DNA of 64,000 nt from Penelope pileata (Eukaryota > Chordata > Aves > Galliformes > Cracidae): assembly GCA_013396635.1 (NCBI GenBank), contig WBMW01000442.1, forward strand, positions 310,001 through 374,000. The letters are read 5' to 3'. Positions 26,581-38,330 of the stretch are shown here, in pieces. Numbering within the stretch: the stretch's first letter is position 1; each line of letters starts with the position of its first letter. Under the pieces are notes generated by a model that ran no database searches, was not told the origin of the DNA, and saw only the letters and a list, made by a program, of their open reading frames with translations. The translations under genes were made by a program, and so were the position numbers.

Positions 26581-28569
26581 AAAGCAAATTTACGTGGGTG
26601 CAGCTCAACTTGAACCATAGCTGCCTGCCCCATGGGAAATCTTAGCAGATGAATTCATTCTTCAGGTGTGTGAACTCAGCTTATTTTTTTCTCACTGAAA
26701 TAAATACAGAAATATCATTTCAGTTGGTGGGGGAAAGCAAGCTGGATGTCAGCTGCGACTGTCACTGTTCTGTTTTTGCTGATTGAATTCTTGCACATCT
26801 TTTAGATCATGACAGATGGTCAGGATTCATTTAATAGTAATAGTGAGGGAAATGAGAAAAAATTCAGCCCATAATACAAATGCCTGCATTTTCAAAATAT
26901 CAAAGCTACCTAGGAACTTCCCTAAAATCAGCTGGATTTATTGCCTAGATGTACTAAGTTCATTCATTCCTCATATATGTATAAATCCCTTTGGAAAATA
27001 GAATTTAGGTTCCTACATCAAATACATGCTTTTGAAAATTTACCAGGAGCTTGTTCATAGAGCAGAGTTGAGAAGTCCATGACTCTGAGAATCACACTGG
27101 TTTTAAATTGAGAAGATATTAAATGAAATCTAAACGCCAACTTCATCATCCACATGCAAAGAGAATAGGCAGACAGACACCTCCATGGAGTGGGGCTGCT
27201 GCCTTGTTCTGAGACTGTGCAAGATCACAATTTCCAGTTCATGCGGAACTTTTTGTCTGTTGAAGAGCCCAATTTCTGCCACGTGTGTAACTCAGAAATT
27301 CTTCACTTCGGTTTTATGCTGCATGCTACAAGGTTAAGTCTTCCTCTGTCATCTCCACAGATATAGGTGTTCAAGGCTCAAATTTTAATATTGCCCATTG
27401 AAAAAAGATACAAAGCCTGCAAAATTCAAATCCTGATCTGGATTCTAGCTTCCAACAACTCACAAATTTGAGTATATTTAAACCTGAGACTCCAGTTTAA
27501 AGTCAAGGTTCACAGAACCCCATATAACATATGATGCTTCCAATCCTGCCAACAAGCACACACACACACAGCTCAGTGGACAGCCTTCAGCCTCCACCAT
27601 CAATCATTCTGACTTTCAAAAAGTGTTGCTATTACCAAAACATGTCAACAATATAAGCCACATCATTTAAGTAATCCTGATGTTTTGGTAAAAGGGGAGG
27701 AAAACAACAATAAATGCTTATTTGCCATAGGAATTGGAAATAAAGTATGAATGGTGTGAACTTCTTAAGAACTTGTCCCATAGAGGGGATGCACTCTGTT
27801 TTTTTAATTGATACAGTACAGCCAACCCCAAACATTCAAAATTCATAAATCAGACTGTACAGAATAAGAGGGTTAAGTTACAAAATTAATATTAAAGAAA
27901 AAAATAGATGTTAACTTTCCTCTCAATCAGAGCCTTTCAGTGACCGTGGGCTAGCTTGGCATGCTTTTTTTCTGCAACATTCAGGGTTAATAGTTTCCTT
28001 TAAACTCTGAATAAAAGCTGAGATTCTTAGATTTTTTTTCTTTATGTTGACTCATTTCCATGTACATATGGAATTATCTGTGTTAAGAGCTGTGCATATG
28101 GATGGTCCCTGTCCCAAAGAGGTTACGAGCTAAGTGAACTGTTTATATATAAACATAAAGGCTGTTTCAAGAAACTAGTCTGAGATAAAGTTATACTGTC
28201 TTCTTTATGAGGTTAATTGAGAGCATTATTTCTGAGAAAGTTTGGAAGAAAGATAACTGAATAGCTTTACAGGCATTTATGGGAAAAATACAAAGTACAG
28301 AAGTGCTTGTTTGCAGGTTTGACTTAAGGCTGAGGGATGCTGGCACCCCTGAACAACCAGCAGTAGAAGCCAACAACTTGACAGAGCTCAGGGATGGAAG
28401 GAGGAGGGATAAAGTATGATAAGATTTCAGAGATGGTTTAAGATGCTGCTGATCTATGTGATGGATGAGAAAAGGAATGGGTTTGCAAGAGAAGGCATTG
28501 CTTAAGCCTGTTGTATGTTTATAGCTTACATTTATAGCTAGATTATGAGTTATGTTTGTAGCTACATTA
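26581..28569. other. Unique AT-rich DNA, no gene
   Basis: Frames are 67 codons or fewer. A (CA)7 microsatellite lies at 27557-27570. Nothing else is recognised. Confidence 0.55.
27557..27570. repeat. (CA)7 microsatellite
   Basis: Seven CA units, likely polymorphic in populations but short. Confidence 0.95.
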
Positions 28570-29106
28570 TGTAGGTTGCTCTGAAAGTAATGTCTCCTAT
28601 TTATTCCGTGGAAACTACAACAAAGAGCACAATGACACTGTTTGATAGAGCAAATTCTCAGCTACAAAACACCATTTTTCAACATAGTTAATGCACCATT
28701 AGCTGTGCATTTTTGCCAGCCATGAACAAGAGACTACATGCTATGCTCGTGAAAGTCTGCACCCGCGGAGGGGACTGTCACCACTGCTGAAACACCACCC
28801 CCACCTCCCTGTGCTCACACGCACTGTTTGGTCCCCATCAACACTCAGAAAGCATCGATGAATGTCAGTGGGTGCCATTTTTTCCACATGGAAGAATTCA
28901 ATTCCCCCCCTTTGCTCCATCCACACTTCCATGTCAGACGCCATTGTGTCAGAGGGCCCCTGTGCGGCGATCTGTCGCGCAGCAGCACAATGGAACAGAA
29001 TATTGGTGGGAAGGTTCAACCTCTACTGCCATCCCACCAACATCTGCCTCTGACGTTGTGGGCCAGCATCATAAAATGGGAGGCATTACTTTCAGGACAG
29101 CCCTTG
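28570..29106 (-). mobile_element. Mariner-family DNA transposon, internally deleted (Galluhop type)
   Basis: The left end carries GCTCTGAAAGTAATGTCTCC and the right end carries the inverse GGAGGCATTACTTTCAGGAC, giving diverged terminal inverted repeats of roughly 28 bp. TA dinucleotides flank both ends (28568-28569 and 29107-29108), as expected for mariner target duplication. At about 540 bp it is less than half the length of an intact mariner. Inside, read on the minus strand, a transposase N-terminal portion is followed directly by a short stretch resembling the transposase C-terminus, so the catalytic core has been deleted. The layout is a MITE-like relic. Assignment to the chicken Galluhop group is from memory of its ends and transposase wording, not from a search. 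Confidence 0.85.
28757..28944 (-). pseudogene. Mariner transposase N-terminal remnant
   Basis: On the minus strand the frame starts MASDMEVW and continues through KMAPTDIHRCFLSVDGDQTV to FSSGDS. This matches the N-terminal helix-turn-helix DNA-binding part of mariner transposases (the SETMAR-like 'IHRRLLNVYGDQTV' region). About 60 residues remain. The DDD catalytic domain is missing, and the next recognisable piece, around 28640-28720, corresponds to the protein's end and contains a stop. It cannot encode an active transposase. The larger open frame extends upstream to 29019, but those extra residues lie before the likely transposase start. Confidence 0.8.
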
Positions 29107-30363
29107 TATTTGAGAGGCGAACCAGAAAGATGTACTAAATTTTTTTTCAACAAGATGCATTTTCACAGAACCTCTGTGTTCCAACATGTGCCTTTAAGAT
29201 AAGCGAAAAGGATAGGGAACTTTAAGAAGAGAAAGTACAGAAACCAGAAGGAACACAGAGGTGTGAATTCCAGTGGTAGGAGAGAAATGTCACCGTGTTT
29301 AAAAAACAGACTGAAGTGAAGAGAACCAAAAGGACAAACCAGAGGCTAGGACCAGAGTGATAAAAGAAGAAAGGTAGGAGAGTTCTTTTGCAGACCAACA
29401 ACACAGCCCTTAAACACGGCATTTGAATCATGCTCCCTGAGGAGGGTGTGAAGGATGCAAAATGTCATCTGCTCCATGCAGCCCGGTAGTGGAGTTGCTC
29501 AGAAAAAGAATTTGAGCTGGGATTTCTTTTACAGCACTTTAGCAGGCAGCCCTGCCTTTGCTCACCCAGTCCAGCTGCCTCTTAAAACACAGAAGAAAAA
29601 AGAGAAGCAATGCAACAAAAAGAAGCCCAAACTGTGATAGTCAATGCCTTGCTGACAGATATTAGGGTGATGTGGGACACATTTTTTTCCAAAATTCTTT
29701 GCCTCACCTCTGAGAATTATATTTATTTTATGGGTCACAAACATTCTTTTGACTGTCAACCTTGGGCACATTCTTCATTCCCTCCTTCACACAGCCTGAC
29801 CAGGCGGCTAGCTGTTAATGATCTGAGCTATCCCAATTTACACATACCAGTGATGTAAAATTCCTGTGTGTTCAACTCTTACTGTACTGTATTTCAGTAC
29901 ATTGCAGGCAAACAATCCCATTGTCTCCCATATGTTTCAAACAACAAACATACAACAGGTGATTAAACTCCATAAACAAACAGGGTTTTCCCAGCAACAA
30001 ATCAACACCTCTCCATGTCTGGTATTTGTGGAATTTGATAAGCCACCCACTTTGCTCCCTCCCCATTCTTGTTATGTCTGTCCTCAGCCTTCTTCATCTT
30101 TTATCCCCACCCTGCTTCACCCAGTTTCCAAAGGAAGGCATTCATTGTTAATTAACTGCTGAAATAGCGCAAGCAGCTTGGTTCATGGGATTGAGATGGG
30201 AATGGAGCTTTAGTTCTGAGTTTAAAATGTTTTGAAAGGCCTAAAAGGCATATCTCCTCACTCAGGAGTGAGGGTAACATACAAGAGAGAGAGTTGGGGA
30301 ATGTAGATGGAAAACCTCAAACCAGTAAATTAAGACACGTCTTAATCAGTTTGAATGATAGTT

Positions 30364-30394
<31 letters not shown>

Positions 30395-32261
30395 AAAGGT
30401 TCTGATGTTTCTGCTACTTGTGTACTCTCAGTAAATGCTTGCCTTGTATAATGTTTCTGGGCCAGATACTGTTGTCAGAGTGGTGTAAATCTGGAATTAT
30501 TGAGGGTTAGTAAACTGCCTTTATACAGGAGTTACACTGGCATAACAAATAATCTCTCTCTTACTGTACTGGCTTATCTGGAATACTTAAAATTGCAAGA
30601 ATGGCCAAAATAGTCAGAGAAATTGTTAGAAAAGATTCCCCTTCTGCTTTCAGTCCATATTGGCTAAATTTTGCACTGATATCTTCACCAGTAAATCAAC
30701 AAATTACTGTACTCCTTCCGTATATAGAAGTTTCCATCTGATTGTGCCGTCTCACCTTTTAGACTGCATTTTCTATTACTGACAAAATGAAGCCTTTAAC
30801 ACATGTTCAGCTTCCATCTGCAGCTACAGTAAGTGGAGTTCTGGATAACTGAACTGCTACCCCTGTCTAACCACTCCTGTGAAAAATGCCCAATCTACCG
30901 GGGTAGCTCAGAGCTGGCTTGAGGTTGTCCTGGCTGATTTTGGGTGCAGATGCCGGTAAGAAATGTTCCTGAGGAGAGAGGGATTGGTATTTGTATTCTG
31001 GTTGTTGAGGTTATAGCTGCATCCATAGTAACAACAGTTGTTCAATATTCCCATTGTGTTCTGCCTAATTAGGCGATGATCTGTAGTTGTCCCGAGAAAT
31101 CCTTATTACATTCAGCTTATTCAGATCCAATGTAATATTATTCCATGGACCGTTCTGCGATGTTGCAAATGCACTTAGCCTAGGTTGATCAGAAGTGAAA
31201 GTGTTTCATTCCATGAAGAAATTAGGAGCTCTACTGCTGTCAAATTCAGTGGTTAAATGAAGCAGAAACTTAGTTCAAAGGCCAACTCCTTGAAGCATTT
31301 TCCTTTGCAAGATTTCAAGAAGCAATACTTCCCTTTTGGGTTTGTCCAGGAGAACATGCCTATAAACTAAATGCCATGCTTTCTTAACAATGACAAATAT
31401 TTCATGTCTAGTAAAAGAAATAGTGTGTGTGAATGGAGCAACCCAAAAGGGAGACATTTATTCAAAGGATTTTTGCTGCACCATCTGTCCTGGGGGAGGG
31501 CTGGGACTTGGGAAGTCCAATTCTCTCCTATAAGCCACATCCACATGATGAAATGCAGGGATTCCCTTCCAGTTCTGTCATGTAGCTTGCCCTGAGGCTG
31601 GGTAGGTTAGTCCTACAAATGTGAAGATATCCCTACAAAGAAGGATACATAGTGAGAGCAGCCTGCAAAGAAGCCTCCTGTCTTTGCAGATCGCTGTTGT
31701 GGGGCATGTGCTATTTGCAGGGCTGCATGACTTCTCCCCAGACTCTACTGCCCTATTGTCCTTGTAAGCTTCCTTCTCTGATGTAGGGATAGAGTGTAAA
31801 ACCTGCAAGGCACTACCAAAAATGTAAATAATAATCTTCAGCACAATTATGAAAGGGCCAAGGAATCGGGAGTCCCGGCTTCTGCTCTTTTGGAGTCTTG
31901 GGTGTTCTGCAAGCCTTCTTTAGATGTGCTAATAAGGAGCAGGATGCTGAACTTGAAGAACCCAGATTTAAATATTTTGACCCACAAGCAAAGATACAGC
32001 AGATAGTTGCAGGGATTTATCTGGGAGTCTTTTCTCAGGTGAGGAGGAGGCACAGCAGCGCGGTGCCCCGGAGGTGCCGTGTGGTTCATCTGCCCACGGC
32101 TGCGTCTCAGATCCTGTGCTGCTGGAACTGAGGCTCCCTTCCTTGCTGCAAGGGCACAGGTCTTATCAGCAACATCTGAAATGTCCTATGTCTTACCGAG
32201 AGGTTTTCACCAATCATGGGGGTGTTTTTAATCACTCTGAACAGGAAATAGCATGCTGCAC
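29107..32261. other. Unique DNA, no gene
   Basis: Overlapping frames of up to 98 codons at 29455-30162 show no recognisable domain. A TTTTG repeat occurs at 30362-30394. Donor-like GTAAGTGG at 30829 and GTAAGA at 30957 lack convincing partner acceptors. Confidence 0.5.
30362..30394. repeat. TTTTG pentamer repeat
   Basis: Several TTTTG units bracketed by longer T runs. Simple sequence repeat. Confidence 0.95.
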
Positions 32262-32275
32262 TTAAATACTGTATA

Positions 32276-32312
32276 TAATTATCATGGGAAATATAATTAG
32301 CAAGCGTAATTA
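32276..32312. promoter_or_regulatory. Cluster of three TAATTA homeodomain sites
   Basis: TAATTA occurs at 32276-32281, 32294-32299 and 32307-32312, with start-to-start spacings of 18 and 13 bp. TAATTA is the palindromic core preferred by many homeodomain proteins (LIM, paired-like, NK-related and others). A POU-like GCATAT follows at about 32326. The surrounding sequence is repeat-free and non-coding. The cluster is directly visible; enhancer function is inferred. Confidence 0.45.
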
Positions 32313-35300
32313 AATGGGCTTGACTGCATATCAGACTGTTTCTCGATTTTTCACTCAATCCAGCTGTTTCTCACAAGCTCTTTACTTTGAATACTGGTGG
32401 TCTGTGATGGAACCTCTGCACGGAACGAAGGACGAACTGCATCTTTAAAAGCTATTCATTAACTCTAACTAGGCCAATTTATTTAAATGCAATCACAGCA
32501 TTTTCCAATACAACCTCCTTTACTTATTACTTTAGATGCTTCATTTTGGAATGCCTAGATTCATCAAAAACATTCCAATCTGAAAGCTTTATAAACCCCC
32601 AAGTGTATAAAGTCACTGATGGCAGGGACTGGCTGTTTCTTGTGCGCTTGTTTAATGTGTTGCACAACGAAGGCCTGATCCTTGATTGGATTCTCTTAAG
32701 TATAATGATGCTGAGGATAAAACCAGTGTGGTCAATTACTGAGTACAATGCTGTTTTATGATGATGCTTCTTCTTCCTTCTCGGAAAGGAAGCGTTATGA
32801 ATTACTGGAGAAAATATTTTGTCTTCCTTTCCAACAAAGACCACGGGCTCTATAATACTGCAGTAGAGTTACAAATATTGGGAAATATTGAGAAAAACGT
32901 TGAGAAAATGAGGACAATTATATTTCTGTTTAAAGAATGGTCCCCTTTTTTGCCCCAGTGCCAGACCTTCAGATTTAGCTGCGTATGTGGCTGAAGCAAT
33001 TGAACAGTTTGCTGCCTGTGAAAGAGGCAAATCAATCCTCTCCCCTCCTGTGAGCAGGACGCTGCCCTTAGCACTGGACCAAGTGCTCACGTGACCCCTT
33101 GGCAAGCTGGTTCAGCTCCCTCTGCCAGCAAGAACCTCTGCTTTTTTTTCTGGATTGCCTGAGTGAGCTGAACTAGCTCGCCAGGAAATCAGGTGCACAC
33201 TAATGTCAGCAACGGGTACACAGAGACTCATCCGTAGGGCAGCAGGGGATGACCCATCCCTTTTGGCAGGAGCAGGCACTTAGGTTGGCCCAGCAGCCTC
33301 ATCTGACTCCACTTATCATTGCAGTCATGTGGGGAAGTGAAAGGGTATCTGAAGATCATTGTGTGCCATCTCCACAGCCAGGAATGTCTGAGACATTCCC
33401 ATGTGCCAGCATGCTTAGCTGAATGACACTAATGCTTAAAGTGAAAGAAAACCCATGAATATTCAGTCATTTTTTTCTTGGATCATGCTCATAGCCCCTT
33501 CTTTGACGTGTAAGATTTCATGATGCAGGTAGCAAAAAATGCATTTTAAAATGATTGTGCTGTAGGTGCTTGCAGCACACAAGAAGCAACCTGTGCCTTC
33601 CAGCCTATTCCCCACTCTTTCAAAGAGTCATGAACAATTTAGTGCACGGATAAAAAGCAATGGTTAAATATTTTGTTCTATAATTTTGTTCTAAGAGTAA
33701 ATTCATGGAAAATCTTCTATTTTCAAGAACATTCATTGAGCAGGGAAAGAAAAAAAATGTAATAAATTATTAGTTCTGTAACTACAGATAAAATGCTGCA
33801 CTAACTGTCATAGTCAGACACAATCCCATTACCATAAATAGTGGATGTGTGTGTTATCAAATTACCCAGCCGCATAAATTTGATCTGTATCAGGCCTGAG
33901 CTCTGAATCACATTTCTATTAACTTTGCTAGCCACCATGATTTGCACTTTAGGCTAACTTTCTGCCAGCTGTGAAAGGACGGGCAGTACCGGGTTCTGGG
34001 CTAAGTTAAATGCTGTGGACAATACCTGATCCAGTGAGAGTCCGTCCAGTGAAAACCTAACCTTAACAGGTTGTTGAATAATTGAGGTCAAGAGGATGAT
34101 TGGCATTTTGGGTCACATAGCTGTGACATTTTTGATCTGGTTGTAGCAGTTCTAACCCCTGATTTGCTATCACGTCAAGCATAGCAGGAGCTGACTCTGT
34201 CCTTCCTAGGAGAACGAGTGATTAAAGCGTGCAATGACTTCCTAAGTACATGATGTCTTTCTGAATATAACAGAGACTGCAGAACTTAGAGTTGACATAA
34301 TTACTTAACACCAAAATGCTCAAAGAAGCTGATGTTCAAGGTAACGGAAAAGCAAAAGTTCATAGAGACAGTCAAAGGATTTAGCTATCTTACTTCTTCC
34401 TAAGCATATCTAAGAATCTTTTCTTATGCCAAGTGTGAGGTGAAGACTTGATTTAAACAGGCAGTAAATTCAGTACAAAGCTTCTTCCAAATCCCTGATG
34501 CCAGACTGATTTTCCAACGTGTGACTTAAGTCAGTATTTCCTGCAATCTGAGTGAAGACGAGCTGGCCACAATATTTTAAAGATAATTAGCCAGAGAGGA
34601 CATGACTGATGCTCAGAGTCATCCACCACTTCCAACCAAAGATGTCTCACTGACCTGTATAACCGCAGAGCAGCAAACGGCAGTCAATATAATTAAGGCC
34701 CCTCTAATTTGCCTGGTGTCAAAAATGCCAAACCCCAAATTCCATGGTTTCTTCTCTAAGCATGCAGTAGTCCTAGTCAAAACAGCTATAAATAAATTTC
34801 CCCTGTATCTGCACATTCCATAAATAGTACAAATATAATTTTATAGCAATAACTGAGACTTGAATAGCAGGATTATCGGTTCGGATTCAGACAGTTGTGT
34901 AGTTTAACTTCTACCACTGGAGTCTGAGCTTGAAAAAGAATATGGAATATAAATTAATTCTTGCTTTTACAACAAAACCATGTGCAGCAGGGATGCTTGC
35001 TTATTCATGAACAGCCTGACATACACTAGCAGGAAACAAAACTTTTCAAGAATAGAGAACATCCTGCTTCCATTGAAACCAGTGAGAATGTTGTCACTGC
35101 CTTTGAGGAAGGAACAGTGCCCTGATTTACATACTTTTAAAGGGACTTTTTTTTTTTTTTTTTTTTTGCTTTTCCTGTATTTTTATCTTTTGAGAAACTA
35201 CTTCATCATATGGCTTGCGCTCACTTCCTTTTAAGTAGTTGCACCAGGTAGGTCTTTCCAGGTACTGAGAAACCAGAGAAATTAATTTTACATCAGATTG

Positions 35301-37189
35301 CATCTTGTGTGATTGCATAGGTATATGCTGATCAAAAGAGGACAGTAAATACTGGGTGCCCAGTGAGCAAGTGGATGTCACAGAGTTGCCAGAGATTCCT
35401 GAGAGGGTAAAGGGGAGATGGCCACAGCAGAGGGAGAAGCAGCTCTTTTATTTCCCACAGGGAATCCTGGACATCACGGTGCTTGCTGGGGCTACGGAGC
35501 ACCAGCACATTTCAGTTACCAAAGGGAAGGAGAGCAATGGTCTGCCTGCTCACTGACCAGGTGTTGAGTCCAGGATGGTAGCTCGTGGAGAAGAAGGGCA
35601 GTGGCTAGTTGTAGAGTAACTTGTGCATTCTGGATGTTCTTTTCTTTATTGCTTTAGGATGAAGTATGCATAGCTTACTTGGCAAGCTTCTCTGACTTGC
35701 TGATTATCCTCTGAAGTCACCAATCACTTTTCTGTTCACTTTGGTAGGAGTCGAATAGAGTTTTTTTCTGGCATTTTACAATATCCATTTTATCTATCTT
35801 CTGTTGACACTCAGTGCTAAATTTAAGTGATATAGGCAAGGACAAAATTTGCTGCCGAAGAGAAACTCTGTTTTTTTTTTCAGCAGCTTAGTGAATAGAC
35901 CACCTGTCCCAGTGCTGGGAGACTGGGATCAGTTTTGAGGGCTGGAATTGGCATCATCCATTTCTAAGATTGTTCAAGGCTCCTCTGTATCAAAGACAAA
36001 ATTAAATTTTGGTGGAGACACTGGCCCATAGGTGGAGCGAGGTGATGGTATGAGAAACCAGGGAAGCTGAAGCTGTTTTGGTTCTGCAGAGTAACTGGTG
36101 GGAAAGGTGCTAGCAGCAGTCATTGCCCCAACAGTCTGTGATGCCCGAGGCACTTGTTCCAGGTATGAGTTTCTTACTGGATATCTGGCTATAAAACGGC
36201 CATATAAAATGTAGACATGCATATTGTAGAACTTGGGGCCTCTCTGTGGAAAAGTCTTCCCACCTTCATGCATCAACAGCTGATATTTTCATACCCTATT
36301 TGCATTCCTTCGTCTGGATACTTTGTCTTTGAGCACTTATCACCAGCAAGAAACCAATGGTGCTTCACTGACCTTGGTTGGTTTTGTCTGGGCTTCCCCT
36401 TGTTTAACTGTATCTAGTATTTCTGTGGTACAGTATTCCAGTGAGTACTACGTGAAGTATGGGACCTGTTCAGCTCACAGTACTTGTCATAATATAGCTT
36501 CTTATACTCACTGCAGAGAACATTTCTCCACTGTGATGTAAGAGAGCACACAAAGAAAGCATAGATAGAAATCATGCTAATAGATTCTAAAAACAATGCT
36601 GTTGGATTATTTTTCTTGTGAAGAAATGCAGAAATAGAGAAAACATGAAGGCATCTTATCAATGAAGCCTTAAATTCTGGAAATAGTAAGCTATTTCTAA
36701 GAATTTGTCGTACACAATTGGAAATTGTTCTGTATACACTGGTAATTTTTACTCGTTACTGTAACTGCACCAGAAGTTACTTAAATCTGAATCACCCACT
36801 TTTTCTAGGATGGAAAGAAAGGTTTGCATTTCAGGAACTTGTAATCAACATTGGAAAGCTGAGCCTCACATGAAGCTGGATACAGGTCATTGTAGGAGGG
36901 ATGCTGCATCCATGGGGAGGAGGTGTGTGTGGCTTGGTATTAGGAAATGTTCTCCTGTTTTTTACTCAGCTGATCCCGTTTCATATCTTAAACTCGAGAG
37001 GAGTGCTATGTCCATTCCAGTAACACACAAAACAGAGAAATAGCATTTTAGTTCTGTAAATAGACTTGGACAGGTTGCAGAAACCTGCTAACTACTGATC
37101 CTGTTTTCAGGTTGAGTATTAAATCCTGATGTTTTCAGTAGTGCCTGGGCAAAGTTTTATGAATTTATATAGAAAATAAAAAGGTATTT
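32313..37189. other. Unique AT-rich DNA, no gene
   Basis: Contains a T21 run (35147-35167). The overlapping frames at 32527-33105 and 35974-36541 (up to 105 codons) show no known domain. Good-looking isolated splice signals occur (donor CCAG/GTATGAG at 36162, and a T10-CAG acceptor at 35881-35883), but no intervening frame is fully open. Confidence 0.5.
35147..35167. repeat. Poly(T) run, 21 bases
   Basis: Uninterrupted T21. No retroposed sequence is recognised on the complementary strand. Confidence 0.95.
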
Positions 37190-37899
37190 TAGTTATTAAG
37201 TATCACTTCCACCTGATTGTGTCTGAGGGACAAAGTAAGGTGTATCTGTAAGAAAAACATACGATAAGAGAACAGGTGTTTCCCTGGTATCCCTTGAGGT
37301 GCTGTTCCCTGGCTTTCGTTTTGTGGTCCCTTACTGCTAGTCACAAAAGCCAATGGAAATGACTTGGCACTTGGCAATGGAATCCCCTGGAGTCCCAGTC
37401 CCGCAGTGGTGGAGCCAATGGGTTCTGGCTGCACCGACACGTGGCTTCTCCCCAGCGGCAGGTCCACGTGGTGCGTGTGGTAACAGCACAGGCCAGCTCT
37501 GTGCCCGGGTGTACTCCTGAGGGAGCTGCTCCGCTCCCGGGGTACCGCAGTCGCTGAGAGTTCTCTGTGCCCAGCCTGGGGCAGTGGCAGTAACCAGTGG
37601 GAAGCGTCCGGGAACTACTGCAGCACAGGGGAAGGGAAACATCTGAGCAATGTGACCGAGTGCCTTCTTACTGCTGCAACGTGCTGTTCTGCAGGGAAAT
37701 AAGCACACATTAAATACCACTCGTGATGAACATTTCGTGGTGGCCTCTGGCAGAACGCAGGCCATCGTGCCTGGCAGTAAGCTGCCCCTGGGCCCAGGGT
37801 CTTCCTGGCCATTCCCACCCCAAGGCCAGACACAGGCACTCAGTGCACATGATGGAGAAAAACAAGTGCTGCTTCCTCCCCAGCAGCGCTCCCACAGGC
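37190..37899. other. GC-rising shoulder of the CpG island
   Basis: Composition climbs steadily towards the island and CpG becomes more frequent. Long overlapping frames on both strands are expected here. Most of the 334-codon minus-strand frame (37337-38341) lies in this stretch; its product is rich in Ala, Arg, Gly and Pro near its start and has no recognised domain. Confidence 0.5.
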
Positions 37900-38098
37900 A
37901 TCTGCGAGGGCTGTGGGAGCGCAGCACGCCCCGCTTCTCCCTGTCGGACCGCCGGCGTCTGACGGCTGATAAATACTGCACGTGGGCGGCCGACGGCCTC
38001 GAACCCGCAGCCCCGAACCCCGCTCCGCTCCGCTCCCCGGCCCCCCGCGCAGGCAACACGCGAGGCCGGGTACCGCCCCGCCGGCGCCCGCCACGCTG

Positions 38099-38136
38099 AT
38101 TGGCCGGTCCGGCGGGCGGCGCAGCCAATGGGGCGG
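38099..38136. promoter_or_regulatory. Opposed CCAAT boxes with GC boxes
   Basis: ATTGG at 38099-38103 is an inverted CCAAT box in the context CTGATTGGCC. AGCCAATGG places a direct CCAAT box at 38125-38129, which runs straight into GGGGCGG at 38130-38136; another GGGCGG is at 38114-38119. NF-Y (CCAAT) plus SP/KLF (GC box) sites in this tight arrangement are typical of TATA-less CpG-island promoters. Confidence 0.7.
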
Positions 38137-38185
38137 CGCGGCACCACCGCTGTTCAGGAGCGGCAGCACGGCCCCGCGCGGCGGC

Positions 38186-38207
38186 GGGATGGGGCCGGGG
38201 CCGTGGG
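38186..38207 (+). other. G-quadruplex motif in the CpG island
   Basis: Four G runs of 3, 4, 4 and 3 bases are separated by AT, CC and CCGT, satisfying the standard four-tract short-loop rule. It lies about 50 bp downstream of the CCAAT/GC box cluster on the plus strand. If transcription goes rightwards, it would fall in the first transcribed bases. Confidence 0.7.
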
Positions 38208-38311
38208 ATCCCCGTTCGAGTCCCGGGGGCGCGCACCGCGGCGGTGTGTCGCGGGCTGCCGGCTCCGGGCTGCAGCGTTCCTCGCAACGCCTCGGGCGCA
38301 GCGCCGTGTGA
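38189..38311 (+). other. 40-codon small open frame in the CpG island (doubtful)
   Basis: ATG at 38189 has G at -3 and G at +4, a good initiation context. The frame reads MGPGPWDPRSSPGGAHRGGV and ends RSAV before a TGA at 38309-38311. If a plus-strand transcript starts near the CCAAT/GC boxes, this would be its first ATG and could act as an upstream frame or microprotein. Composition alone explains its openness, and no homologue is recognised. Confidence 0.15.
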
Positions 38312-38330
38312 CCCTGCCGGGCTGCCGGTG

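Larger units (their letters stand above)
37900..38330. promoter_or_regulatory. CpG island, probable promoter
   Basis: This is the only strongly CpG-dense stretch in the window, with repeated CGGC, GCGC and CCGCG steps, in sharp contrast to the AT-rich surroundings. It contains CCAAT boxes on both strands (38099-38103 inverted, 38125-38129 direct) and GC boxes (GGGCGG at 38114-38119, GGGGCGG at 38130-38136). Such islands usually mark the start of a vertebrate gene or long non-coding RNA. The direction is unresolved, and the arrangement allows divergent transcription. No clear TATA box is placed; GATAAATA at 37968-37975 is the only A/T-rich candidate. Confidence 0.75.

Noticed and set aside
30811..30828. 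Possible 18-nt microexon before GTAAGTGG
   Set aside because: The region before the putative acceptor has no real polypyrimidine tract.
35231..35242. Possible 12-nt microexon before GTAGGT
   Set aside because: The acceptor AAG is followed at once by TAG, and the surrounding T-rich tract makes acceptor-like sequence common.
35884..36162. Exon between a T10-CAG acceptor and a CCAG/GTATGAG donor, or a shorter one from 36090
   Set aside because: For the 36090 start all three frames contain stops. The acceptor and donor are individually good, but nothing links them.
38213..38224. GTTCGAGTCCC resembles the tRNA T-loop (B box)
   Set aside because: No matching A box, anticodon arm or acceptor stem can be placed around it; it is GC-rich chance.
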